From Chara braunii (taxonomy: Eukaryota; Streptophyta; Charophyceae; Charales; Characeae), in assembly GCA_003427395.1 (NCBI GenBank), contig BFEA01000101.1, positions 1,455,416 through 1,490,369 on the forward strand: 34,954 bases of DNA. Reading direction: 5' to 3'. Every line of letters starts with the position of its first letter. The first letter of the stretch is position 1. A program made the position numbers and the translations under genes. Shown here piece by piece: positions 18,261 to 28,590 of the stretch. The notes beneath the pieces are model-generated. The model did not search any database and was not told the origin of the DNA. It saw only the letters and a list, made by a program, of their open reading frames with translations.

Positions 18261-19481
18261 TTTTAACCCACGTTCGGGTTCGGGCGTCGGGCCCATCCCG
18301 AACGCCGGTTACCCTGGATACTGTTATGTTCATGGATTTGCGGTTTTTCGATGCCAGAATGACGCTGGATGGTGTTGGGGAGTTGCCCTGTAACCTGTTG
18401 ATAGCAGGAGCATGGGGCCTGGTAGAGAGATTTGGGGATGCCTTGGGGTGGGCATTCCAAGCGAAAACCAAGGGTTGCTGTTGGGACGATGCTGGCTGGA
18501 GCCGGAGTGAGTCGTGTTGCCCTGTAACCTAGCAGGGTGGGGCATGAGGCCTGAGAGAGCTCGGCAGGGAATAAGACAGTGTTAGAAAATTTTAGAGGGT
18601 TTTGTTAGGGATTCCAAGGGTTCTGAGCATTCGAAGGACTTCTGTAGCTCTCCTTTTTAACTTTTTTTTTTTTTTTTTTTTTTGAAAAAATAGGTCCCAG
18701 TGCCCGAGGCTCCAATTATGAAATTGATTGCAACACGTATACACACGCCTCTTCCCATTAGGGCTGGAAGAGCCTCAGCCACTGCTCCCTTGGAGACAGC
18801 TTAGTAATTGCTGCTTGAGTAGCCTAGAAATTGGTCAGCAGTTATCCATGTTTTTCCTAAATTTTCCTGAACTCCTTTAATAGTTCTCAAAAAACGGAGG
18901 AGATGAATGATGGGAGTTATGGTGCTGATTGGTGGCTTGACTGCTATTTGCCTTAGTCCTGAGTCCCAGTGGTTTGCGAATAGACGAGGCCAGAACGACG
19001 TTGGTCGGTGCTGGGGCTTGGTTGCGCTGCCCTGTAACTCAAGTTGTACGAGGGCATGAGACCTGGTAGAGAGATCTGGGGAGTTGTCGAAGGTGGAAGG
19101 CACTCTAGTGTCTTTTGGTGAGCTGGTGCCTAGTCGATGCTGGCCGGAGCCGGGGTAGGTCGCTTTGCCCTGTGGCCTAGCAGGTGGGGGGTTTGTGGGG
19201 AGGGGTCGTGCCATTCCGTAACCTAGCAGTTGGGGGCATGAGGCCTGGTAGAGATTTGGTATCAGGATATAGGGATGAGGCAGGTAGGGTTGGGCTGCTG
19301 AAAGGCCCTAAGGCAGGTGTTTTTTTCGTTCTGAATGCTCCTTTGATCCGAGCTTTGGGGGATAGAGAATTTTAGTGTTCTTGTGTAGATTACACAGTTG
19401 TCTTTCTTAGCCGAAGCCAATGGCCCCATTATCTCAAGGATTTTTCCATAAATTTCTCAATTTCTCAATATGATCTTGAAT

Positions 19482-19575
19482 GGGACGCTGGGCCCGGTTC
19501 CCAGCACGTGCTGCTCCCCACGAATAGATTGGAGCATGTTCCAGTTAAAAAAAAATAAAAAAATAATAGTAAAAA
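19482..19575 (+). mobile_element. SINE family A, copy 3
   Basis: GGGACGCTGGGCCCGGTTCC, CAGCACGTGCTGCTCC, ACGAATAGATTGGAGC, then an A-rich tail (AAAAAAAAATAAAAAAATAA). Head hairpin GCTGGG/CCCAGC and second stem GCTCC/GGAGC are intact. It ends exactly where LINE coding resumes. Confidence 0.75.
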
Positions 19576-19576
19576 G

Positions 19577-21713
19577 AAATGATGGAGGCAGCCGCAGCCA
19601 ACCTGGAAGAAGTCCGTACTAACCTGATGGAGAAATTTATGGACGCGTCGGACGTGGTGGCCAGCTGGTGCAGCAAGACCCAACTTGACGATCGGGGGGA
19701 CGCCCCCCAGAACATCCCGAAATCAACTCCCGGGGGGGCGCCCCTCAGAACATCCCCGAATCAAGTCGTTACCATATGACTCTCGTCACTTGAGTCCGGG
19801 TTCTAGGAGTGCCACTCTCGGTGGAGGAAAAACCATCAGGAAACGACGAGTGGATCACCTAACCGACATTGGACACACTGCAAAAGTGGAAGAACCAACC
19901 CACTTCCTTGTTAGGACGGGCACTGGTACTTAACAATGTGGTGCTCGCAGCTCTTTGGTACAAATCAGCCCTACGAACGCTGAGCAAGACTCCCACAACA
20001 GGACTCAGAAAACACTGTGACCTGTCTGCATTCCTTTAGAAAGGGGATGCAGAACTGCCCAATGTAATCAACAGGGTAGCTTGGACTTCCCTGATCCAAC
20101 CCAAGAGCCAAGGGGGATTGGGCATCCTTGACCCAACAACCCAAACTAAGGCTCTAGCCCTCAAATGGGTGCAACACCTATTCAAGCCAGATGTGCCATC
20201 AGGATGGCGGGCCTTGGCACTAGAACAAATACTGGCACGGTGATCCCGTATTGCACTCAATACTTCCCCGGAGGTGGACCTCCTTACATGGTTAGAGGAC
20301 CAATTCTGGGCCCTTCTTAGGGCACTCCCACATTCCAAGGACCCGGGCGAAAAGGGATAGGTCAGACAAGATCTGGCATGTGACCCTTTTTGGATCACCC
20401 TCACATGGAGACAGCTCCCACTACTGACCCGGCCCTCCCCCACACGGTTTGATGAGGTCGCTCGCCAACATCTGTTTGGCAATCGCTGGCTGACGGACCA
20501 ACAAGGGCATGTCTACTGCAGCACGGACTCCCCGTGGATGATATGGGTTAAGCATGGAATCCTCTGGGCGGGGATATATGGGAACATAACACCTAAGGCT
20601 GCAAGACAGAATCCCAGTTGTGTCCGCTCCTACGATATGCACACCACGTGGCAGCCAGGCTGGACCAACTGATCTTCTGTGTCCCCCTGGCATGCATGTT
20701 AAGGAGGGGACCCTCCCTGAGAGAGTGGCAGGACCGGCTTGTAGGGGTGGGCAATGTGATAGAGATTAGGCCAGGGGGATCCCTGGTCAACTTGTTCCAT
20801 CTACATGACACACACCAACCGTGACTGAGCCGCCTCCAACTGGAACAGGTGGAATGGCACCCACTATATCACTTACACCACATTCGGATTCTCAAATCAA
20901 CGTACGGCTGGAAGGCTTTCTGCCTACCCCCCCCCCCCTGGCAGTCCTGGCCCTGGACCCGATGGAATGGCAGTGGCCCTCCCTTAACTGTAGGCGACCC
21001 GGCAAAGTGTGCAGACTCCAGGCACTCATGGCCAAAACCACATACTGCACGCTTCGACCCCGGGTGTACATGAGAGCCATTCTCAGAGACAGATGGATGC
21101 ACGATCTCAACATCAGCCGGGAGGAGGTGCGTCGAGTTTGTTGGTTTCGAGGACAGACGGAGCTGCCGACTAAATTGGCCCCACTTCACTGGCAAATCAG
21201 CCACGGCTGCCTTCCAACAAACGACTGGTTGATTGACCACTCCTCCCTGGAAGCCTCCGGGGTTGCCCTCCTGTGGTGTAAAGCATGCCAGGAGAACTTA
21301 AAGTTTCCACACTGCAAGCATCCAGGAATGACTGCACATCTGTTCCTGCAATGCTCGGGAGCAGCATCGACATGGCGATAGTGGGACCGCATCTGGCGCC
21401 AACTAGGCACAGTAGTGGAATGGCCCTGGGACTGGAGAACACTCCCTTGGTGGTGGCCTGGCATCCCCGCCAGACCACAACCTTCACTGACTACTTATTC
21501 CATTTAGGACGCAAGGCGGTGCTTTTGGCCTTATGGTGGCAACGCCGTGTACACAACCTAGAAAACGTGCAGGTAGGAGGAACCAAAGTCACTGATACAA
21601 TACGATTGTTCATTAACACTGAAATCCAGGTACAGTGGACCCGAACCAAAACAGAATTGGTCTACCTAACACAATACAAAGACATAAAGGAAGAAATCAA
21701 CAAATTCTCTTAA
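19577..21713 (+). pseudogene. L1-type LINE, RT thumb to C-terminal zinc knuckle
   Basis: Coding resumes just after RT motif C with NLEEVRTNLMEKFMDAS, then SLLGRALVLNNVVLAALWYK (near 19890-19950), NRVAWTSLIQPKSQGGLGIL (20070-20125) and HLFGNRWLTDQQG (20470). The last part (20821-21381) carries LAPLHWQISHGCLPTNDWLI and the zf-RVT-like CKACQ, HCKHPGMTAHLFLQC, STW. The protein ends at 21711-21713 after KDIKEEINKFS. Frameshifts near 20040, 20690-20820 and 21380 and several stops inactivate it. Segments align block by block with the minus-strand LINE at 31220-33615 (SLVGRALVINNVVLAAIWYK, PLFGN). Confidence 0.8.
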
Positions 21714-21720
21714 GACTGGC

Positions 21721-22173
21721 TGGGAGGGGAACACGGGGGATCGATGCCACACATGAGCTGGCCCAGGTGAGAGAGAGAGAATGAACCGGAGGAAAGGGAA
21801 GAAGCACGGAGGAATCAAGACGGAAAGATTACTCTCTGGTCTTCCATGNATNGCTACAGATAGAGCCCAGCTGGGAGGGGAACACGGGGGATCGATGCCA
21901 CACANGAGCTGGCCCAGGTGAGAGAGAGAGAATGAACCGGAGGAAAGGGAAGAAGCACGGAGGAATCAAGACGGAAAGATTACTCTCTGGTCTTCCATGA
22001 ATGGCTACAGATAGAGCCCAGCTGGGAGGGGAACACGGGGGATCGATGCCACACAGGAGCTGGCCCAGGTGAGAGAGAGAGAATGAACCGGAGGAAAGGG
22101 AAGAAGCACGGAGGAATCAAGACGGAAAGATTACTCTCTGGTCTTCCGCGAATGGCTACAGATAGAGCCCAGC
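21721..22173. repeat. 151-bp tandem repeat, three copies
   Basis: Units at 21721-21871, 21872-22022 and 22023-22173 start TGGGAGGGGAACACGGGG and end GCTACAGATAGAGCCCAGC. They are almost identical; undetermined bases occur at 21849, 21852 and 21905. The array follows the LINE stop codon directly, so it may be LINE 3' UTR. A GAGAGAGAG stretch lies in each unit. From 22174 to 23131 I recognise no gene. Confidence 0.95.
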
Positions 22174-23131
22174 ATCCCACTGAAACCCTGATGGACTTCC
22201 AAGATATGTTCCCCCTCAGTGACACTGCAATAGTGGAGCCCCACTGGTATGGGGGATAGACAAGGGATCAAGGAGGGAGTGGCAGGAGATAGGAGTACAA
22301 GCGACCATAAACGAAATCTGATACCAGGCAGGTATAGACGCCTAGGGTCTGGGGTTTAGGGTTTAAGGTGGCACGGAAAATCAAGGGTATAAGGTTTAAA
22401 GCACCAGTACACCACACATTGGCCCGCGGGTGGAGGCCGCCGATTTTTTTTTTCAACGGCGCCCCATCGCCGCATGGCCCCTCCGAGTTTTGCTTGTGGC
22501 GACAAAAACTTTCTGCAAGGCTGGGGTCGTGTACTTGCGGTTTAAGACCACTTCTTCCTCCAGAAGGCATAGTACTGGGACTCGTCCCGTCCCTGTCCTG
22601 CATGAATCGGATCAGTTTGTCTACACTCTGGCCAAATAGAATGTAGGAGGTTTTAAGGTTCAAGGTGAACAGCAAAGTTTGATTGTCATGGCTTGCCTGA
22701 TAGCAGATATGCTATGCACATTGCATACTCCTTGCTTCACACAACTCATATCGGCCGCCCTGCAGAAGGGAGAAGAGAGGCGGCATACGGTTGACTCAGC
22801 TGTAGATGGGAGCCTATTTCGTCTTTGCGCGACCTGATAGCAGCAGTTGCAGGGCCCAGAGTGTCTTTCTATGGCTGAGAATGCCTAGTACTCGTTTCTT
22901 GCAGAACACATCTGATGCCGTGCATAAGAGTGAAGAGGTGCTGATTGCATTCTTAGGCTTACAACAAGTCTACATGAACTCGTTCAAACTTCCTTCATGT
23001 ATTATTCATGCCTTAGCTTATTTGTATTGCTTGTCAAAATTATTCTACAAACACCTTGGTCAACTAAATCTTCCTATATTCTATTGAGCGAAAATAACAA
23101 ACTCGATCAAATACCATATTCATGTACTCAA

Positions 23132-23285
23132 GGGACGATGGACCCATTTTCCAGCAGCAGGTGATGCTCCCCACCAATAGATGGAGCGGCTAGCAACACG
23201 CCTAGTTGGGGAGGATGCTCTTATCACCCCCCTTGGTAGACCTAGCCTGGCTTTCTTTTCTTTTTAAAACAAAACAAAAGAAAAA
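23132..23285 (+). mobile_element. SINE family A, long form, copy 4
   Basis: GGGACGATGGACCCATTTTC, CAGCAGCAGGTGATGCTCC, ACCAATAGATGGAGC, then GCTCTTATCACCCCC and an A-rich tail (AAAACAAAACAAAAG). The stem GATGGA/TCCAGC has one mismatch. Long-form copies add a GCTCTTATC(A/G)CCCCC block absent from copies 1 and 3. Confidence 0.65.
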
Positions 23286-23764
23286 GACGGTTTTAATTTT
23301 TAAATGTAGGCTGTAATCTGTTACTCCGAACTGTGCTATAATGTCTTATGACGGAAGTTGGGAACAGTGACGGGGGTGTTGCCTTGCGGATGTTGCGGCG
23401 GCGAAGGAAGGATGCTGTTTGGGGAGGTTGGGGGGGTTTCGCCCTCAATGGCATTCTCTTGTGACTCGAGTTACAAGGTGGGCCTTGTGCTAGATTATCT
23501 ATGCAGATTGGCAGTGGAAATTTCAGGAATGGGAACTTCAAAAATAGCCATCTCTGAGGAAAGGAGGGACTCTGAGCTGGTTTCAGCAGCATTGGGCTAT
23601 GGCATTGTGCTCACAGATGGTGACAGTAGATGGCCTGACAGGGGACGTGAGTTTTGGGGCGTTTTGGGATGTTTTGGGAAGAAGTAAGGCGAAGTTCATC
23701 TTGTGGGTACAGGGTTGAGGCTCCACCTGGGGTTGCAGGTTTAGAGGGCTAAGGGCCATAATTA

Positions 23765-23973
23765 TTAAACCACCAGTACCTCGCTCAGCTATTGAATCCG
23801 AGCCTCCCAGCACGCTGCGCGCCAAGTCCTGCCGAACCGCCGTCACAATTTTGTTTTTCGTTTTGCCTGCGGCCTCCAGCCAATGCGGTCCGGCAGGCCG
23901 AAGCCCAAATGGCGCGGCGCGTATACGGGAAGCGCCGCGGCCGATAGCTGGGCCAGGTACTGGTGGTTTAATT
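23765..23973. mobile_element. Small TIR element (MITE-like)
   Basis: ATTAAACCACCAGTACCT at 23765-23782 is the reverse complement of 23956-23973. Similarity extends inward over GCYCAGCTAT. The ends lie in TA-rich sequence compatible with a TA duplication (Tc1/mariner or Stowaway style). Inside it is GC-rich with no coding domain. Confidence 0.6.
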
Positions 23974-24046
23974 AAACCTTTTTTGCTGTTCCATGTACTG
24001 CTGTGCCCGACACTGGCCCCTACAAAAATGACGGGAAAACTTGTAG

Positions 24047-24176
24047 GATCATGGCCCTGCTCCCCACCAATAGAAGGAGCAACCGGGGAGTCGGGGACAC
24101 TGCTAGGGGGGACTGCGAGTATCACCCCATCTACCAGTGGCCACTGGTTTTATTTGGAAAATGAAAAAGAAAAAAA
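24047..24176 (+). mobile_element. SINE family A, long form, copy 5
   Basis: The head is decayed (GGATCATGGCCCTGCTCC), then ACCAATAGAAGGAGC and GCGAGTATCACCCC, with an A-rich end (GAAAATGAAAAAGAAAAAAA). Confidence 0.5.
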
Positions 24177-24416
24177 GGAAAATGGGGGATGGTGTTTCAT
24201 TGGATGCCCCTCGAAGAAGATTCAATCGAGGTTGTGGCTGAGTGTGTTCACACCTATCATCTTTGCAGCACGCCTCTGCCAGCGCTGTGCATGGGGCTGG
24301 CTGTTAAGCAGTTGCAATGACGTGGGGTAGCATATCGAAAAGACGCCAGCTGAGGCCCTAATTTACATCAATCACACCCCCGGCGTAGATGCAAAACAGT
24401 TAGTGACAACACACTC

Positions 24417-24544
24417 AGGGTATACTCACACTAGTACTTTCCTAGATGTACCTGATGACAATTACGCACCGACCTGGATGAAACTGACCGCAATAGCATC
24501 TAGAGCTGAGTAGAAAAAGTCCTAGTAGTGTGAGTATGCCCTCA
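24417..24544. mobile_element. Short inverted-repeat element
   Basis: GGGTATACTCACACTAGTA near 24419 pairs with TAGTAGTGTGAGTATGCCC near 24525. The element is about 130 bp with near-perfect termini and no clear TSD. It could be a MITE or a fold-back remnant. Confidence 0.4.
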
Positions 24545-24819
24545 GTGAAGGCTGGTCATACAGAAAGTGACAGAGTACATTAGCACAGAATCAAGAGATC
24601 GGAAAAGGGAAAAAGAAAAACAGAAATGGATGCTGACAGCCGTCCTCAAAACTGGAAAGCAAATGCTGATACCGTTTGCATGGCATGGAAGGTGGCCACG
24701 CACTAGGAAGAAGAAGGCGACATATATGATTTGTATGCCATGGAGGGGGCCACGTACGAAGAAAAGCAAAGGCACACACTTCGCGAGAGACCAGAAAGAT
24801 TTTGCGATGAAGTTCAACA

Positions 24820-24838
24820 CGATGGCACTGGGCCCGTT

Positions 24839-24876
<38 letters not shown>

Positions 24877-24884
24877 GATGGCAC
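24820..24884 (+). mobile_element. Near tail-only retroinsertion with 9-bp TSD
   Basis: CGATGGCAC lies at 24820-24828 and 24876-24884. Between them are only TGGGCCCGTTTAAATT and an A-run of about 31. Confidence 0.7.
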
Positions 24885-24966
24885 CGAAAAGCCATGCACA
24901 TTTGCAAACCATATTGGCAAGCCACCAATAGTCCCACCAACAGTTTGCATCTGCCGCCGACCTGGG

Positions 24967-25144
24967 TAGGGTAGCTCAGTTGGTACACCTATCAACTGTT
25001 AAAACACAGACAGATCTACTTCGAACGACGAACTCCACTGGCCAGGGATCAGATAAGTGAAAATACCTCTGAATTTACGTGGCGCGGCAGTGGAGCCAGT
25101 CAGTTCAAAGATGATATGTCAACTTGTCAAGCCCGTAAAGGCAA

Positions 25145-25192
<48 letters not shown>
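24967..25192 (+). mobile_element. Possible tRNA-derived SINE with (GAAA)n tail
   Basis: TAGCTCAGTTGG at 24972-24983 is a perfect tRNA A box. CTTCGAACGACG near 25019 resembles a weak B box. The D-arm, acceptor and T-arm do not pair, so it is not a working tRNA. The sequence ends in a (GAAA)n run (25143-25192), as in many tRNA-derived SINEs. No TSD was found. Confidence 0.35.
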
Positions 25193-25764
25193 CTGCATCC
25201 GAGTCACATTTTTTAAATTTGAAATGGGAGGGGAAAACACGTACTAAAAGCAGTTGGCAGAAAACGGGGAAAAAGCTGTGATTTTCTTTTGCCGTTTTTC
25301 AAGTCGGGCCGTCTAATCATGAATCATGACGGCTCGCCCGTGTAGTTATGACATATGCGCTCATTAGAAAGTGCGCAGCGCTTTTTATGCCTTTTTGGAC
25401 TCCGCGGGTGAGGGACCTGCCGGTAGGTGTATTTTTTGCCCATTTTCGAACATAGGTTGTGATTTGAACGTACTTGCCCCAAAAAGACAACAATCTGCAT
25501 ACTCTACGCATTTTCCTAGCCCGGCAGCCAGCCTTACCAGGAGGTTTGTTTTGGAAGGGAGGTAGTAGCCATTCCTCCCAACGTAAGTTCCATCTTCCCC
25601 CGAACACAATACCCTCTCGTCCTGAATGTCTACAAGCTATATTTCCAGCCCGATACCATCATTATGAAGGTGTGTTGTGTTTGGAGAAAGACTGTAGTAG
25701 AAGCGATACATCCCAAGCTACCTGCTTCATCAAACAAAACCTAGTACAAGTCCCAACAGGGTAC

Positions 25765-25888
25765 GGGATGCTGGACCTGGTTTCCAGCAGGTGCTGCTCC
25801 CCACAAATACATTGGAGCCATCGTACCATAGGGGGCTGCTCTTATCGCCCCCTGCGATACCCTTCATGGAACAAAAAAAAAAAAAAAA
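25765..25888 (+). mobile_element. SINE family A, long form, copy 6
   Basis: GGGATGCTGGACCTGGTTTC, CAGCAGGTGCTGCTCC, ACAAATACATTGGAGCC, GCTCTTATCGCCCCC and A16 (25873-25888). The head stem reads GCTGGA/TCCAGC, a paired change from GCTGGG/CCCAGC. It sits at the 5' edge of the Ty3/gypsy coding. From 25193 to 25764 I recognise no gene. Confidence 0.8.
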
Positions 25889-25904
25889 CAGACTGCAGCC
25901 TTAT

Positions 25905-26630
25905 GGTCAACACCCTGTTACATACTAACCAGGAACTCAGCGCTATAAACAAGTCTGTCGCCCGACTCGAACAGCATAATCATGAGTTCAAAGGCACTTG
26001 GAACAACTACCTAAGTGCCGCCGCCCACCGGATAGACGAGCGCGTCGAGGGATATGCACAGCAACTGGAAGGAACATTCACCTCGATAATTAGTAGACAC
26101 CATTGCCACGATGAAGTCAGGAAGTGGTGGTGGAGGTGCAGATGATGGTGGTGATGATGGGAAGGGAGGCAAAGGCCCTAAAAGGGAAGGAGATCCAAAG
26201 GGGGAAGGAAGACAGTCCAAAGGGGGAGAAAGGAGAGAGAAGATGAAGGTGAAGATCCCCTGGACATATAACGGAAAAAAGGAAGAAAGCTTCTACCAGT
26301 GGGAGGCACACAAGGGCACCTATCTATACAACCATTTGATACCATACTGGGACCGTTTCTTGATGGCAAGCTCATGCCTGGGTGGAGATGCTGCGAACTT
26401 TGCTCTCTTCATGATGAAGGAGGCAGGGTGCACATCACTGGTAGAATATTCCCAACGGACGCATTGAAGATTCCTTTCTGGCCTTAAAGAATCGGTTCGA
26501 GGACAAGAATCTGGCCAGACGTGTAAAACATTTGATCCTCAACATAGCCGATTGGAAATGGAAGAGTGCATCAACACTGACAGAGACTAACATAGGTCCC
26601 CACCCAGTTAGCCGTCCAAAGACTGCTTGT
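25905..26630 (+). pseudogene. Ty3/gypsy gag (decayed)
   Basis: The N-terminal part (ELSAINKSVARLEQHNHEF, then RIDERVEGYAQQLEGTFTS) looks like a coiled coil. After a frameshift near 26110 comes a Gly/Lys-rich linker. The retrotransposon gag core follows: YNGKKEESFYQWEAHKGTYL, LIPYWDRFLMASSCLGGDAA, NFALFMMKEAGCTSLVEYSQ, with a further frameshift near 26460. The gag shell packages element RNA. No zinc knuckle is visible. Upstream LTR sequence was not recognised; the SINE at 25765 may have interrupted it. Confidence 0.7.
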
Positions 26631-26699
26631 GCTAGGGTCTCTTTGGGTGGTTCCCTCGCAAGTAGCGGTGAGTAGCTGATCACTCGCCGCCAAGCTTTG

Positions 26700-26965
26700 G
26701 TCGAAATGAAGAAGGAGAGCAAAGGGCAACTAATTTTAGCAAATATAGAGATAAGTAGAGAGCGAGTAGGCGCATTAGCCGATGATAGTGGATTGATGCA
26801 TAGCTACATTAGCCTAAGGGGACTGCCAAAGATGCACCTCGGCATGAAGGTTTTGAAACTGGACGAGCCGGTTGTGAGCAGACTGACAAATAATCGCCAA
26901 ATGAGAGTACATGAGTACGTCGAAGGGGTCAAAAATACTTTCGGTCGGGTGGGGGAAACAAGATA
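26700..26965 (+). pseudogene. Ty3/gypsy aspartic protease (decayed)
   Basis: DDSGLMHSYISLRGLPKMHL keeps the DSG active-site signature (Asp-Ser-Gly codons 26784-26792) in the usual context, where families read DSGATHSYIS. It continues with a strand-rich region (VLKLDEPVVSRLTNN) before a stop. It lies between gag and RT, as expected for the Ty3/gypsy pol order. Confidence 0.65.
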
Positions 26966-27175
26966 GAAAAAGTTATGCACTCCATGAACCTCTTAGTGGA
27001 GGACAACCTACCTTAAAATTTTAACTTGATTCCAGGGATAGATTGAGGAGAGGCTCTGAGTGCCGATGTGAAGATGAGCGAGAACAAGTGCTGGCTGCCC
27101 AGCCCTGAATGTGGCAAAAATAAAATACGTTTGTTTCATGAATCTTGAGTAGAGTCCAGTTTATCCCTTTGTTGT

Positions 27176-28560
27176 ATGAGTGTCCCTGAGTTCGCCAGGC
27201 ACGCGGTCAAAGATGATTTGGTTGACCAAGTTTTTGTAGCACATTTTCGACCAGTTAGTGAGAGCAAGAAGGAGAAGGAGTCAATGTCACCCGCAGTTAA
27301 AAATTTGTTGAAAGAGTTTGTCGACATGGGAAAAACCCCGATTGCAGTAGTGGAAAGGGAAGTCAAGCATCATATAGAGATAGAGCTCGGAAGCAAGACT
27401 CCCAAGGAACCCATTATCTATTGTCTCCCAAGGAACTCGATGAGTTGCGCAATCAGCTTGATAAAATGATAGAGAAGGGGTGAGTTAAGCCCAACTCCTC
27501 ACCGTATGGCGCACCGGTCTTATTCGTGCCTAAGAATGAATGCGAACTACGCATCTGCATTGATTATAGGGGTTTGAATGTGATTACGGTGAACAACGCC
27601 GAACCTATGCTAGAATATATAATTTGTCGGATAGGGTGCACAAATGGAAATATTTTTCCAAGATTGATTTAAAATCGAGTTGCCATCAGAAAGAGGTACA
27701 ACCCGATGATGAGCACAAAACAACCCTTGGAAATCACTACGACCATTACGAGTTTGTGGTCATGCTGTTTGGTCTAACGAACATGAACGATTTGTTTCGT
27801 GAGTGGCTAGACAAATTTTTAGTCGTTTATCAAATGACATTCAAGTTTAATTTTTTAGTAAGACTTTAGAAGAACACAAACAACACCCGTGTTTGATTTT
27901 GGACTAGTTGCGGTCTGCGAAATTCAAATTGAACCAAAAAAAGTGTGAATGGGCAAAGCGTTAAGTATTGTACTTAGGCCATGTACTAGATCATCTAGAT
28001 GGAGATGAAGTCACACCGGAAGACGCAAAGATAGTAGCAATCAGGGATTGGCCAACACCGCACACGCTGACCGAACTGCAATCGTTCTTAGGATTAACTA
28101 ATTATTATCGGAAGTTTGTTCTAAGTTTCACCATGATAGTTGCACCGTTGTGAAAACTGTTGAGGAAAGAAACAATTTGAAATTCAGATAGAGATTGTAC
28201 CTCAACCCTTACGAAATTGAAGAAGTCGATGATTGAGTACGAGGTGTAGAGAGTGGTCGATCCATCACTCTTATTTATTATTACAACTGATGCGGGTCAA
28301 TACGGAATTGGTGTTGTATTCCAACAAAACGATGGAGACGACTACAGGCCAGTCGAGTTCATGTCTTGTCAATTGCCTAGTGAGAAGATCATTGCATCGA
28401 CGTATGAGCGCAAGCAGTTCACCTTGCGAGAAACACTGAATCACTGTCGACACTATCTCCTAGGGAGACACTTTCAAGTCTACTCTGACCATGACACTAC
28501 GTGGGTTGAAAACCCAAGCCCGGGTAACCCCTAAGTTAACTAGGTGGGTTGGGGAGATAG
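27176..28560 (+). pseudogene. Ty3/gypsy reverse transcriptase and RNase H (decayed)
   Basis: Blocks in order: HHIEIELGSKTPKEPI; YGAPVLFVPKNECELRICID; YFSKIDLKSSCHQ (motif A); YEFVVMLFGLTNM and LFREWLDKFLVVY; then the site where YLDD should stand reads YQMTF. The region resumes with LGHVLDHLDGDEVTPEDAK and FLGLTNYYRKF. RNase H follows (DAGQYGIGVVFQQ, then TYERKQFTLRETLNHCRHYL, LLGRHFQVYSDHD). The pol RT and RNase H copy the element RNA into DNA. At least four frameshifts and several stops are present; indels around 27825-27850 put the catalytic box out of frame. Confidence 0.8.
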
Positions 28561-28590
28561 GTCAGATTGACTTCGAGCTGAGGGCAAATA

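Larger units (their letters stand above)
16800..19480. mobile_element. Inserted repeat block splitting the LINE
   Basis: It contains at least six diverged copies of a roughly 140-bp unit with the core GCCCTGTAACCTAGCAG and GCATGAGGCCTGGTAGAGAG. They occur in three pairs (about 16968-17190, 18350-18570 and 18985-19260), separated by A/T-rich spacers and T-runs (17929-17955, 18662-18683). No coding domain is recognised. Exact boundaries and a TSD were not found; the right edge may be the A-tail of the SINE at 19482. Confidence 0.5.

Noticed and set aside
22346-22364. GGTTTAGGGTTTAAGG as interstitial telomere repeat
   Set aside because: At most two imperfect TTTAGGG units; expected by chance.
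24967-25045. A functional tRNA gene
   Set aside because: The A box is perfect, but acceptor, D and T stems do not pair and the A-to-B distance is too long.
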